Source of the DNA: Candidatus Omnitrophota bacterium
Lineage (GTDB): Bacteria > Omnitrophota > Gorgyraeia > Zapsychrales > JAHFFX01
DNA: 51,639 bases
Assembly (NCBI GenBank): GCA_023247725.1
Contig: JAHFFW010000017.1
Coordinates: forward strand, 1 to 51,639
Reading direction: 5' to 3'
How positions within the stretch are numbered: position 1 is the stretch's first letter; every line of letters begins with the position of its first letter. Below, in pieces: positions 42,423-51,520 of this stretch. The notes beneath the pieces were generated by a model. It was not told where the DNA came from. It saw only the letters and a program-made list of their open reading frames with translations, and ran no database searches. Position numbers and translations under genes: made by a program.

Positions 42423-43733
42423 ATGCCAAATCGTCTCGCCCTATTACCTTTAGTCCAAGGCTACATTGAACGCGATCCGGTTACTGCGGCGTACATCCTG
42501 CAGACGATGGATGAAGCCCAGGCGATCGCGATCATGAAGGCCCTGCCGGCAAAAACTTTTGCCCAGGTGTTTCCTTATTTGCAGGTTCATCATGCCACGG
42601 CCATGCTCAAAGAAGTTCCCCCGGCGACTTTTACTGAAATCATCGAGCGCTTGCAGCCCGAACAAGCCGCAACGATCCTTCTTACTCTAAAAGATGAGGA
42701 ACGTGCCTTATTTTTGGAGCGTCTCTCGGAGAAGGCCAAAAAACAGATTCAAGAGATTCTCAAATATCCCGAAAACAGCGCTGGCCGGATTATGTCGACG
42801 GATTATCTGGCCTTTAATCAAAATATCCGGGCCAAAGAAGCGGTCACTCGCTTACGCGCCTTGGCCAATCGCCAGGCCCCCGTATCGTATGCTTATGTCG
42901 TAGACGAAGGATTGCACCTGGTTGGAATTCTCAATATGCGGGATTTGTTATTAGCCCATGGCGATGAGCAATTGCAATCGATTATGAAAAAAGATGTTTT
43001 TGCCGTGGATGGATTCACGGACCGAGAGGCGGTCGCGCACGAATTATCCAAACGTCGTTATTTTGCCGCACCGGTTGTGGATGCAGAACGCCGCCTCATC
43101 GGGATTGTCACCGCAGATCAATTGTTTGGCGATGTGCAGGAGGAAGCCACCGAAGACATTCTGCGGATGGTGGGGGCGGGCGAGGACGAGCGCACTTTTT
43201 CTCCGGTTCTGTATTCTTTGCGGATGCGGACTCCCTGGCTTTTATTCAATTTGGCCACGGCCTTTTTGGCGGCGTGGGTGGTTTCGCTTTTTCAGGATGT
43301 GATTGCTAAAATCACCATCCTGGCCGTTTTTCTTCCGGTCGTGGCTGGGCAGGGAGGCAATGCCGGCATGCAATCTTTGGCGGTCGTGATGCGAGGACTG
43401 GTTTTGCGGGAAATTCATGGATCAAATGCGCTGCGTCTGGTGATCAAAGAGGTCTTGGTGGGCACACTCAACGGCCTCATCATCGGCACCGTGACGGGAT
43501 TGATTGCCTGGAGCTGGCATGGCAATCCGTTTTTGGGGGTCGTGATTGGTTTGGGAATGCTGGTTAATCTCGTCGCCGCCGGATTATCCGGGGCGGCCAT
43601 TCCGCTCGTCCTTAAACGGCTGGGTCTGGATCCGGCGCAATCATCGAGTATTTTTTTGACGACGGTGACGGATTGTGTGGGATTTTTCGCTTTTCTGGGA
43701 TTTGCGGTTGTCTTTAAAGATTTTTTGATCTGA
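42423..43733 (+). CDS. mgtE: Magnesium transporter MgtE
   Basis: The product has 436 residues. An N-terminal superhelical N domain (about 1-115) is followed by two CBS domains (about 120-240; IMSTDYLAFNQNIRAKEAV and APVVDAERRLIGIVTADQLFGD). Five membrane helices carry the selectivity motif PVVAGQGGNAGMQ. The N and CBS domains sense Mg2+ and close the pore. No M-box riboswitch is visible in the 91-base upstream gap, which instead holds the terminator of the previous gene. Confidence 0.96.
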   Translation: MPNRLALLPLVQGYIERDPVTAAYILQTMDEAQAIAIMKALPAKTFAQVFPYLQVHHATAMLKEVPPATFTEIIERLQPEQAATILLTLKDEERALFLERLSEKAKKQIQEILKYPENSAGRIMSTDYLAFNQNIRAKEAVTRLRALANRQAPVSYAYVVDEGLHLVGILNMRDLLLAHGDEQLQSIMKKDVFAVDGFTDREAVAHELSKRRYFAAPVVDAERRLIGIVTADQLFGDVQEEATEDILRMVGAGEDERTFSPVLYSLRMRTPWLLFNLATAFLAAWVVSLFQDVIAKITILAVFLPVVAGQGGNAGMQSLAVVMRGLVLREIHGSNALRLVIKEVLVGTLNGLIIGTVTGLIAWSWHGNPFLGVVIGLGMLVNLVAAGLSGAAIPLVLKRLGLDPAQSSSIFLTTVTDCVGFFAFLGFAVVFKDFLI

Positions 43734-43838
43734 GTTTTGGCACAAATGGCCACCAAACCATTGACACCCGACTTCCTGCGTGTTAAAAGAGAACGAGATC
43801 CCGCGGAATTTTAACTAAGAATATCAAAGAAAATTCCT

Positions 43839-44351
43839 ATGGCATTACCCAATAAGACTAAACTGATGATCGGAATTTTTTGTGTCGTTACGGCCTTTGT
43901 CTGCATTGGCGCGATTTTTTCCATCATGGGGAATGCGAATCTGCAGGACCAAAAAAAGATCGCCTCGCTGGAAGTTCAATTAACCAATCTGATCGCCGAG
44001 CGGGCATCCGGTCGCATGTCAGCGGCGGAGGCTTCTCGGGCCAAGGGCAGGACGCTGACGGTTCAGGACCTGGTGGAAAAGGCCAGCGGATTATATTCTG
44101 AAGAAGAGAAGAAAAAGAAGGAAGGCTTTCTTTGGATTGACCGAGAAGGCAAGACCCTGCTCGTGACCCTTGGTGCGCTCAATGGAATTTCTCCTGGATC
44201 CAAATTAAGCGTCTATGATGGCGATAAAAAGGTCGAAACCCTCACCGTGGAGTCAATCTTTGATGTCGTCTCCTATGTCAAACCTTCCAAACGCTCCGTT
44301 GATGATTTTAAAGACAATTATTACCGTGTGGTCTTAGAAAACACGGACTGA
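43839..44351 (+). CDS. Membrane-anchored coiled-coil protein with small beta domain
   Basis: The product has 170 residues. One N-terminal transmembrane helix (about 9-28) is followed by a coiled coil (ANLQDQKKIASLEVQLTNLI), a charged helix (about 70-98) and a beta domain with FLWIDREGKTLLVTLGALNGISPGSKLSVYD. The G-x-x-N-G-I-S-P-G-S-x-L-x-V-Y turn is seen in several extracytoplasmic beta domains that follow coiled coils. No specific function is recognised. It lies between mgtE and tatA. Confidence 0.6.
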   Translation: MALPNKTKLMIGIFCVVTAFVCIGAIFSIMGNANLQDQKKIASLEVQLTNLIAERASGRMSAAEASRAKGRTLTVQDLVEKASGLYSEEEKKKKEGFLWIDREGKTLLVTLGALNGISPGSKLSVYDGDKKVETLTVESIFDVVSYVKPSKRSVDDFKDNYYRVVLENTD

Positions 44352-44460
44352 TCTCGCCGGATTTTATCTTAAATGAGAATCGTTAAAGAATGGTCGCCTT
44401 TAGCTTTGAAAAGCAAAGCCTTAACTTATTCATTATCGAAAGAAAAAACTGGAGGAACGT

Positions 44461-44652
44461 ATGGGTAGAATCGGTATGGGCGAGTTACTGGTTATTTTTT
44501 TGGTTGTTTTGATTTTGTTTGGAGCCAAACGTTTGCCCGAGATAGGTCAAGCGATTGGCAAGGCGCTCAAGGAGTTCAAGAGGGCCAGCCAGGATGTCGT
44601 CGAAGAAGTTCAAAACGAATCCATCAAGAAGAAAGATGACCAGAAGTCCTAA
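44461..44652 (+). CDS. tatA: Twin-arginine translocase subunit TatA/E
   Basis: This 63-residue protein has one helix (GELLVIFLVVLILFG), the FG-x-x-LPEIG hinge, an amphipathic helix (QAIGKALKEFKRAS) and a charged tail. It polymerises to let folded Tat substrates cross the inner membrane. GGAGG precedes the ATG. No TatB is encoded here, so this may be a minimal TatAC system. Confidence 0.95.
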   Translation: MGRIGMGELLVIFLVVLILFGAKRLPEIGQAIGKALKEFKRASQDVVEEVQNESIKKKDDQKS

Positions 44653-45370
44653 GCGACTGTCCTTTTGGGATCATTTGGAAGAGTTAAGGATAAGGCTCAT
44701 TCGCTCTCTGATCGCGTGGGTCGTGATGGGTTTTGTGGTGTATCCCTGGACGAATAAACTCCTCGAGTGGTTCATCCGCCCGGTCGGCAGACTGGTATTC
44801 ACCTCCCCCGCCGAAGGATTTATCGCCTATTTTACTGTCCTTATGGTGACGGCTTTTTTGTTGGCCTTCCCCTTTATTCTTTTTGAGCTATGGTCGTTTG
44901 TTTCTTGTGCGCTTTCCGTTGAAGAGAAAAAATATGTCCTGTGGTATGCTCCCGTATCGGCGGTTTTATTTTTGGTCGGTGTGGCCTTTTCTTACATCGT
45001 GATTATTCCCATTTCGATCAGTTTTTTCCTGAGCTTTCAATCGCCGTCGATGGTTCCCATGATTACAGTGGGAAAATATATTCAGTATCTTGCCGGTTTT
45101 TGCCTTTCTTTCGGAGTGGTTTTTGAAATGCCGTTGGTTTTTGTCTTTCTTACCAAAGTGGGAATGATCACTCCCAGTTATCTCATCCAGAAACGCCGGC
45201 ACGCGATTGTGGCCATTTTTATTGTCAGCGCCATTTTAACCCCGCCGGATTATGTGTCCCAGATCCTCATGGCCCTGCCCTTGATCGGTTTGTATGAATT
45301 GGGAATCCTTTTTTCTAAGTGGGCCTTCAAATCCCGTTGGATCGAAAATGATGGGTGGCTGAGCGCTTAA
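44636..45370 (+). CDS. tatC: Twin-arginine translocase subunit TatC
   Basis: From the ATG at 44636 the product has 244 residues. It has six helices and the N-terminal FWDHLEELRIRLI signal-peptide-binding motif, with FELWSFVSCALSVEEKKY and TPPDYVSQILMALPLIGLYE. It recognises twin-arginine signal peptides. It overlaps tatA by 17 bases. An upstream in-frame start (44555) lies within tatA and was rejected. Confidence 0.95.
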   Translation: MTRSPKRLSFWDHLEELRIRLIRSLIAWVVMGFVVYPWTNKLLEWFIRPVGRLVFTSPAEGFIAYFTVLMVTAFLLAFPFILFELWSFVSCALSVEEKKYVLWYAPVSAVLFLVGVAFSYIVIIPISISFFLSFQSPSMVPMITVGKYIQYLAGFCLSFGVVFEMPLVFVFLTKVGMITPSYLIQKRRHAIVAIFIVSAILTPPDYVSQILMALPLIGLYELGILFSKWAFKSRWIENDGWLSA

Positions 45371-45480
45371 AACGGATAAACCGACAAATTTCTTTTGCAT
45401 TTGGTTTTTTTCGGGTTATAATCCTTCCAATTTGGTGAGCCTTTAGAAAGGTTTGGGAATAGGCGAGGAGGGAAAAACAG

Positions 45481-45696
45481 ATGCGAATTACGGATGTCCG
45501 TGAATTGTTGAAAGACAAACGGGTTATCGAGGAAATCAACCGGCATCTTTGGATCGAAAGCCAAAAAGCCGGTTATAACATTGGCATTGAGCGGGCGACG
45601 GATGAATGGCTGACTTTGTATTCCGAAGGTTGGATGAGGTATCACCTGCCCGATAAATACAGAGAAATTCTGGCAAAAAAGAAAAAAAAACAATAA
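45481..45696 (+). CDS. Small conserved-looking protein, function unknown
   Basis: This 71-residue protein is helical and charged. IEEINRHLWIESQKAGYNIG and ATDEWLTLYSEGWMRYHLP carry a regular W/E/Y pattern, and the C-terminus is a Lys run. GGCGAGGAGGG at 45461-45471 is a strong ribosome binding site. It has its own terminator and stands alone between tatC and hemW. Regular composition and good start signals argue that it is a real gene; I do not know its family. Confidence 0.7.
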   Translation: MRITDVRELLKDKRVIEEINRHLWIESQKAGYNIGIERATDEWLTLYSEGWMRYHLPDKYREILAKKKKKQ

Positions 45697-45703
45697 AAGT
45701 TTA

Positions 45704-45753
45704 GGCGGGGGGCGGCGGCCCCCAAAAAACGCGAGGGGCCGCCGCCCCCCGCC
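45704..45753. terminator. 19-bp perfect GC-rich hairpin
   Basis: Arms 45704-45722 and 45735-45753 are perfect complements made almost only of G and C, with a 12-base loop containing A6. It follows the small gene ending at 45696. Confidence 0.75.
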
Positions 45754-45895
45754 TTCTGCAAATCTCCCCAAATTCTCTTCCCATCACACATCAGACGGAC
45801 AATTCTCTTTTTTAAGAAAACATAAAGTTTGCGCCAAACAAAACTTTTGCGTTACAATACTCAGTAATCTTCTTGGATGTTTCGATCCTTAAGTT

Positions 45896-46990
45896 ATGCC
45901 CTCCTTGTACGTCCATATTCCTTTCTGCCAGAAGCGATGCCTTTTTTGCTCCTTTGTCGTCGTCATCGGCCAGGGGCACCGAGTGCAGGATTACCTCTTG
46001 CGCTTGGCAAAGGAGGCCCAGACCTACGCCGGGTTCCGGTTCGATACCGTTTATATCGGTGGAGGGACTCCGACATTTTTGAGTCGAGGTCAATTGGTTG
46101 ATTTTGTTGGTATGTTGAAAAAAAATTTTTCCTTTTCGTCCGATGTTGAGTTTACCATCGAAGCCAACCCCGAAGGGATCGACCGCGCTAAGCTCGAAAC
46201 CCTGCTCGACTTGGGAGTCAACCGCATCAGTCTCGGAATCCAATCGTTCAATGACGGCTATTTAAAATTTTTAGGTCGAAACCATGACGCCCAAACGGCT
46301 CGATCGTCCTTTGAATTATTAAGAACGGTTGGGTTTCGCAATATTAATTTGGATCTTATGGTTGCCTTTCCTCAACAAACCGATCCTCAAATCAAAGAAG
46401 ACCTCACCGCGATGGCACAACTGGGCAGCGAACATATTTCCGTGTATGCTTTAAGCGTGGAAGAACCCAGCCGTTTTTTTGCTCGAAACCTGCGTCTGGA
46501 AAACGAAGAAGTTCGAGCCCGACAATATAGTTTGGTGGTGGATCAGTTAAATTCCCTGGGTTTGTCCCAATATGAAATCAGTAATTTTTGCCGGTCAGGA
46601 AAAGAATCCTGCCACAATCTGAATTATTGGCAGGGAGGAGACTACATCGGTCTAGGAGTAGGCGCCCATTCTTACCTTAACGGTGAACGATTTTGGAATC
46701 ATTCCCGGTTGGCCCAGTATTTGAATGCGGAAATCAATCCTGTGCAAGGGCGGGAAAAATTTACTCCCACCCAGCATTTATTGGAAATGTTCCTGATTGG
46801 CTTACGGATGAACCGTGGTGTGGATTTGGTTCGTCTTGAACAGCAATTGGGTTGCAAGTTCCCCCCAGAAAAACAAGCCATGCTCAATGCACTCTTTAAG
46901 GCCAAGCTCGTTGAAGCCCAAGCCAACCGCGTCTGCGTCACGGATGCCGGGCGTTTGGTCCTTGATGAGATTTCGGCCCGTTTGATTTAA
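45896..46990 (+). CDS. hemW: HemW-like radical SAM protein
   Basis: The product has 364 residues. The radical SAM cluster motif is Cys11-x3-Cys15-x2-Cys18 followed by Phe20 (FCQKRCLFCSF). Family features are YIGGGTPTFL, EANPEGI, RISLGIQSFND and the C-terminal winged HemN domain with GVGAHSY. HemW binds heme and delivers it to respiratory enzymes rather than oxidising coproporphyrinogen. The short N-terminus without the HemN extension and the CxxxCxxC-x-F form favour HemW. The next gene starts at the base after its stop. Confidence 0.88.
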   Translation: MPSLYVHIPFCQKRCLFCSFVVVIGQGHRVQDYLLRLAKEAQTYAGFRFDTVYIGGGTPTFLSRGQLVDFVGMLKKNFSFSSDVEFTIEANPEGIDRAKLETLLDLGVNRISLGIQSFNDGYLKFLGRNHDAQTARSSFELLRTVGFRNINLDLMVAFPQQTDPQIKEDLTAMAQLGSEHISVYALSVEEPSRFFARNLRLENEEVRARQYSLVVDQLNSLGLSQYEISNFCRSGKESCHNLNYWQGGDYIGLGVGAHSYLNGERFWNHSRLAQYLNAEINPVQGREKFTPTQHLLEMFLIGLRMNRGVDLVRLEQQLGCKFPPEKQAMLNALFKAKLVEAQANRVCVTDAGRLVLDEISARLI

Positions 46991-49540
46991 ATGCAAACCA
47001 GACAACTGGAAAATCGATCATCTCTGCATCCCCAATGCCGCTGGCGAATTCATGCCGCGGCTATTCTTGCGCTTTTTTTGATTTGCATTGGTACCTACCA
47101 TAATAGTCTGCGCAACGAGTTTATGATGGATGACTATGGACTTATTCTCCGGGATACGAAAGCCCATACGTGGTCATCGGTATTTGTTCATTTTGCTCCT
47201 GACCCCAGCCAGATCCTTAAGATCGAGGATGATCCGCATTTCATTTACTATCGGCCCTTGGTTCATATCCTCATTGGAATCGCCTATCTGTGTTTTGGAA
47301 ACAATCCCGTCGGTTACCATATGGTGAATATGTTTTTATACTTTCTCTGTGCGCTGGCCTTTTATGGCTTATTGAATGTTCTGGAAGCCCCGATTTTGCT
47401 ATCCTTTTTATCGGCCTCGCTTTTTTTGGTCCATCCCATTAATGGCTTTCAGGTGAATTACATAACCGCCGGAGTTTATTCGCTCCAGTTATTTTTAATG
47501 CTTTTAAGTCTGATTTTGGCAATCGGGCCCTCTGAAGGAAAAAGAATCCCGTGGTCTGGTTTTGCCAGCCTTTTGTTACTGGCCTTGGCCTTGTTGATTC
47601 ACGAGCTGGCCATCATGCTGCCATTTTTTATCGCCGCGTGTTTGTATTTGCTCAGAAAAAAATCGACTAAAGCGACGTTCTGGTTGATTGTTCCTTACCT
47701 GGTGGTTGTCGCTGGTTACCTGATATTGCGGTGTTTTTGTGTCAGCTTAAAAATCCATCTCTGGGACAAGCTGACTCAATTTGATATGAATGTATTCGAA
47801 TACTGGGCCACCTGGACGAGACTCATCACCTGGTATGGAAAGAAATTGTTATTGCCCGATGGGATTGTCCTCATGTGGGCCACCCCGGTTATTCGAGACC
47901 ATGTGGGGTTTTGGATCATGGGTTTTTTTAGCCTGATCATCCCTTTTATTTATGCCATCACAGTGTGCTGGAAAAAAGACCTTCGTTCTCTGGCTATGGT
48001 TTGGGTAATCCTGAGTTCTATTCCGGTCACGCTCGGGTGCCTGATCGAGCCAGGTTCTGGCTTTATTATTGAAACTCACTGGCTTCTGTTCGGCTCCCTG
48101 GGATTTTTTATTTTGGTTTCCTCACTGCTGGTCAAGCTTAAGGCCAGGGTCAATCGACGATTATGGTTAGGATTGGTCGTTGTATTGATGGCGGCGCTGG
48201 CGGTTTTGAGCCATTGGCATAACGAGATGTGGAGAAACGAAATCAGTTATTGCCGATACTGGCTGGAGAATATTCCGGAATTGAAAATTGCCCAGTTTTA
48301 TCTCGGGCGTGCCTACATGAACAATGGCCAGTACGCCCTGGCAAGAAATTATTTCGCCAAGGCCATGGTCGGCAATTCCTCCGACTACGACATCTATAAT
48401 AATCTGGGTCTTTTGGAACTAAACCAAGGAGAATTTAAAAAGGCCAAAGAACAATTCGAGACCGCACTGCGACTTTTTCCGAAATCCTCCGTCGTGCATA
48501 CCAATTTGGGAACGGTCTATTTACGGATCGGCAAAAACACCGAGGCCCAAGAAGAATTTCTTAAGGCGCTCAGTGCTAATCCTTATCAAATGGAGGCGAG
48601 ACTCAATCTCGCCGGCCTTTATAAACGTCAGGGAAAAATCGACGAGGCTTTAAAACTCTACGAAGAAAGCTGCCGGATCGATCCTCAGGACGCACGGGCT
48701 CTTTATGCCTTGGCAGAAATGTACTGGGCCATGGGATTTAAACAAAAGGCCGTTGCCTTAAGCAAAATATTTCTTCACTATGGCCGTGACGCCCAAAAGC
48801 TTACCAATTTGGGAAGTCTGGCCGCCCAGCACCGCTTTATTCACTTGGCATTGGCTCTTTACAATAAAGCGATGGCCATAAACTCAAGTTATCCTGAGAC
48901 TTATCTGGAAGTAGGCAAGCTTTATGGGAATTTAAACCATTTTGATCAGGCGCTTTTTTTTTGGCGAGAGGGACTAAAGAAAAATCCTTTGGACCGACGA
49001 TTTCAATCCTTAATTCTCCAAGCCGTGATTTTTAAAGAGAAAGAGGCGGCTCCGCCGGAAAAGCCTCTCAACAGTGCCAATACTCTTTTAGCGCAGGGGA
49101 AATTCTCGCAAGCCATTGAATTGTTAAAAGGAAATCTGAAAATCAATTCCGAAGACCCGTCGTTATTGATGGCGTTAATGAACGCCTATTTTACGAGCGG
49201 AGATAATGCCAGCGCGGTTGCTCTGGGAAACGAAATCTTAAAAAGCCGCAATATCGATTTATTGGTCAATGTGGGAAGTTTTTTTGCTTTCCATTCTTTC
49301 CCGAAAGCTGCGGAGACATTTTATGTTCGGGCGCTGGCCCTTAATCCTGACCATGCCAATGCCCACTTGGAATACGGAAAATTGCGCGGCAATCAAGGGC
49401 GTTTGCGTCAGGCGATCAGCCTATGGCAGGAAGGATGGAAGGCCAATCCCGAGGATGGCCGTTTTCGGGAATTGATCCTTGAGGCCGAGCAGATGCTGAA
49501 AGAACAGGCCCCGCCTAAAAATGTTGACGAGGGTAGGTGA
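46991..49540 (+). CDS. TMTC-like membrane glycosyltransferase with long TPR tail
   Basis: This 849-residue protein has about ten transmembrane helices in residues 15-410, with the acidic NEFMMDDYGLILRD loop after helix 1 and FLVHPINGFQVNY. TPRs follow from about 425 to 835 (IAQFYLGRAYMNNGQYALARNYFAKAM and about ten further units). The layout matches the gene at 34008 but with a longer repeat region. It probably transfers sugar to exported proteins, with the TPRs positioning the substrate (inference). It starts one base after the hemW stop. Confidence 0.75.
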   Translation: MQTRQLENRSSLHPQCRWRIHAAAILALFLICIGTYHNSLRNEFMMDDYGLILRDTKAHTWSSVFVHFAPDPSQILKIEDDPHFIYYRPLVHILIGIAYLCFGNNPVGYHMVNMFLYFLCALAFYGLLNVLEAPILLSFLSASLFLVHPINGFQVNYITAGVYSLQLFLMLLSLILAIGPSEGKRIPWSGFASLLLLALALLIHELAIMLPFFIAACLYLLRKKSTKATFWLIVPYLVVVAGYLILRCFCVSLKIHLWDKLTQFDMNVFEYWATWTRLITWYGKKLLLPDGIVLMWATPVIRDHVGFWIMGFFSLIIPFIYAITVCWKKDLRSLAMVWVILSSIPVTLGCLIEPGSGFIIETHWLLFGSLGFFILVSSLLVKLKARVNRRLWLGLVVVLMAALAVLSHWHNEMWRNEISYCRYWLENIPELKIAQFYLGRAYMNNGQYALARNYFAKAMVGNSSDYDIYNNLGLLELNQGEFKKAKEQFETALRLFPKSSVVHTNLGTVYLRIGKNTEAQEEFLKALSANPYQMEARLNLAGLYKRQGKIDEALKLYEESCRIDPQDARALYALAEMYWAMGFKQKAVALSKIFLHYGRDAQKLTNLGSLAAQHRFIHLALALYNKAMAINSSYPETYLEVGKLYGNLNHFDQALFFWREGLKKNPLDRRFQSLILQAVIFKEKEAAPPEKPLNSANTLLAQGKFSQAIELLKGNLKINSEDPSLLMALMNAYFTSGDNASAVALGNEILKSRNIDLLVNVGSFFAFHSFPKAAETFYVRALALNPDHANAHLEYGKLRGNQGRLRQAISLWQEGWKANPEDGRFRELILEAEQMLKEQAPPKNVDEGR

Positions 49541-49576
49541 GGTCTAGGGAGATAGATATTCTAGGGAAGGCGGCGA

Positions 49577-50665
49577 TCAAGCCGGAAGATTCACGCCATT
49601 ATTTTGGCCGATTTTGTCACTGGGCTGGAACAGTTTGAGCAAGATGTCCCTGATCGTGTCGATCAGTCCCGGGCGCATCTTCAATTCGGTTAAAATCTTC
49701 TGGGCGTTATTTAATCGGCTCTGAATTTCTTTTAAGCTGTAGCTCAGGCTCCCGGCCTGGATAAAAATTTTGCGGATCACTAAAAGGTCCTTGTAAGACT
49801 TCTTCGCCTTGGTGAAATATTTTAAAAACGTTCGGTCTTTTTTCTTGGTCAGCTTTTCGTGGGCATGACAGACCAAAATGGTTTTTTTAGATTCAGAAAG
49901 GTCGCTCAGGATCGACTTGCCGATATTTTTTTGAGAATCGAAGATTCCCAGGATATCATCTTGGATCTGGAATGCCTGACCGATGAGGATACCCAATTCG
50001 GAAAGTTTTTTGATGTCATCATGATCGGCCCCAGCCAGGATCGCTCCGACGACCAAAGGGCATTCAAAGGTATAGCGCGCGGTTTTTAAAGTGTAATTGA
50101 GAAAGACATCCCGTTCCTTGATCCGGTTGATGTCGGTCACTCCGTGCAGGATGTCAATGAATTCCCCCATGGCCGTGAAGGCGGCGGTTTGAATAAAATA
50201 TTTCAGCGCCTGTTCCTTCCGTTCCGCCGGGGCCTGGATCGATAAGAAGGCGTCAATGGCCAGAGCATAAACAATATCCCCGGCAATAATGGATAAATCA
50301 AAACCAAGTTTTTCCTGTTCTTTGGTGCGCGCGGCTTTTTTGAGGAGTTTATGCAAGGTCGGCTTGCCTCGGCGCAGATCTGACCGGTCAATGATATCAT
50401 CATGGATGAGCATGAAGTTATGCAATAACTCGATACAGGTCGAAGCATTGTAGATGTCAGGGGTGAGCTTTTTGGTTTCGTTGCTATAGCCCTGATAACT
50501 GAGGATTAACAACAGAGGCCGAATACGTTTGCCTTCCCGGAGGGTGAATTCTTTGATGCTTTCAAAGAGGATGGGATCGACCAGATGCAGCTTGTATTCC
50601 TTGCGGATTCTTTCTAAAAAAGATTCCAGGCTGGCATTAATATTTTTTTTAATCTCTTCAATCAT
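49577..50665 (-). CDS. Polyprenyl diphosphate synthase
   Basis: From the ATG at 50665 the product has 362 residues. It is a trans-prenyltransferase that extends isoprenoid chains with isopentenyl diphosphate. The first Asp-rich motif is DDIIDRSD (Asp89/90/93) and the second is FQIQDDILGIFD (Asp236/237). GKRIRP is the N-terminal IPP-binding motif. The bulky residues near position -5 of the first motif (NFMLIHDD) do not settle chain length. The family is usually near 300-330 residues, so the C-terminal 60 residues are extra. A TTG at 50731 is a weaker alternative start. It is divergent from the next gene. Confidence 0.9.
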   Translation of the reverse strand: MIEEIKKNINASLESFLERIRKEYKLHLVDPILFESIKEFTLREGKRIRPLLLILSYQGYSNETKKLTPDIYNASTCIELLHNFMLIHDDIIDRSDLRRGKPTLHKLLKKAARTKEQEKLGFDLSIIAGDIVYALAIDAFLSIQAPAERKEQALKYFIQTAAFTAMGEFIDILHGVTDINRIKERDVFLNYTLKTARYTFECPLVVGAILAGADHDDIKKLSELGILIGQAFQIQDDILGIFDSQKNIGKSILSDLSESKKTILVCHAHEKLTKKKDRTFLKYFTKAKKSYKDLLVIRKIFIQAGSLSYSLKEIQSRLNNAQKILTELKMRPGLIDTIRDILLKLFQPSDKIGQNNGVNLPA

Positions 50666-50737
50666 TAGGGGCTTATGGTAGCATACTCGCCAGACGGGTT
50701 CAATGCCTGATTCCTTGATAAGAAGGGACAATAAAAA

Positions 50738-51520
50738 ATGAGGACCATGATGATGGAAAAACGACCAATAGGTTTTGGTTTAGTGATGATCAGTCTTTGG
50801 CTTGGGCTGGTTGCGCCGATCGCGTGGGCGGAGATCATTTATTTGAAGAATGGAAAAAAAGTGCAGGGAAAAATCGTTGAGCATAATGAAAAATTGACAA
50901 AGATCAATATCAGCGGGATCACGCTCACTTATTATGCGAATGAGATTGATCGGATTGATACTAGCGTACCCGTCGGGGAAAGTCCGGTCGCTATTGAAAC
51001 TCCACCGACAGTGACACCGCAAGCTGTCCCAAAAGTCAGTAAGCCCCCAGAAAGTCCAACGCCTCGCATTGCTCAACCCGCTGAACCGATTATATCAAGT
51101 CCTTCGCGAGCGCCTGCTCTTCGGGCTGGTCAACCTAATCCGCCCGTTAATCCTACGGTTTTTGCTGCCCCCTTGCCGCAAGGAGAAAAAAAACAACTCA
51201 TCCTTCAATTGATTGATGCGATGGGAACCAAGTTGGCCATGCAAACCACGTTTGAACAAATTATTAAGGAAGCGCCGGCCCAAGACGCGGAACAGTTAAA
51301 AAAAGCTCTTAACCTTGATGACGTGATATCGCGGCTTGTCCCGGTCTACGATAAATATTTTTCAGAAGAAGAAATTAAAGTTCTATTGTCATTTTATCAA
51401 AGCCCGGTTGGCCGGAAACTGATCAAGGTCACTCCGCTATTGATGGATGAGAGCATGAAAGCGAATATGAACTACTTTCAAGAAGTTTTTCCAAAGCCAG
51501 AAGCCGAAACTCCAAAATAA
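50738..51520 (+). CDS. Secreted protein: LKNGKxxxG module plus DUF2059
   Basis: The product has 260 residues with a signal peptide (about 1-31, AWA-E). The N-terminal beta module is IIYLKNGKKVQGKIVEHNEKLTKINI, related to those at 2899 and 18671. A Pro-rich linker (about 88-145) follows. The C-terminal domain (about 150-245) has YDKYFSEEEIKVLLSFYQSPVGRKLI, the signature of DUF2059. DUF2059 proteins are periplasmic and helical with unknown function. It is divergent from the prenyl synthase with about 70 bases between starts. Confidence 0.75.
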   Translation: MRTMMMEKRPIGFGLVMISLWLGLVAPIAWAEIIYLKNGKKVQGKIVEHNEKLTKINISGITLTYYANEIDRIDTSVPVGESPVAIETPPTVTPQAVPKVSKPPESPTPRIAQPAEPIISSPSRAPALRAGQPNPPVNPTVFAAPLPQGEKKQLILQLIDAMGTKLAMQTTFEQIIKEAPAQDAEQLKKALNLDDVISRLVPVYDKYFSEEEIKVLLSFYQSPVGRKLIKVTPLLMDESMKANMNYFQEVFPKPEAETPK

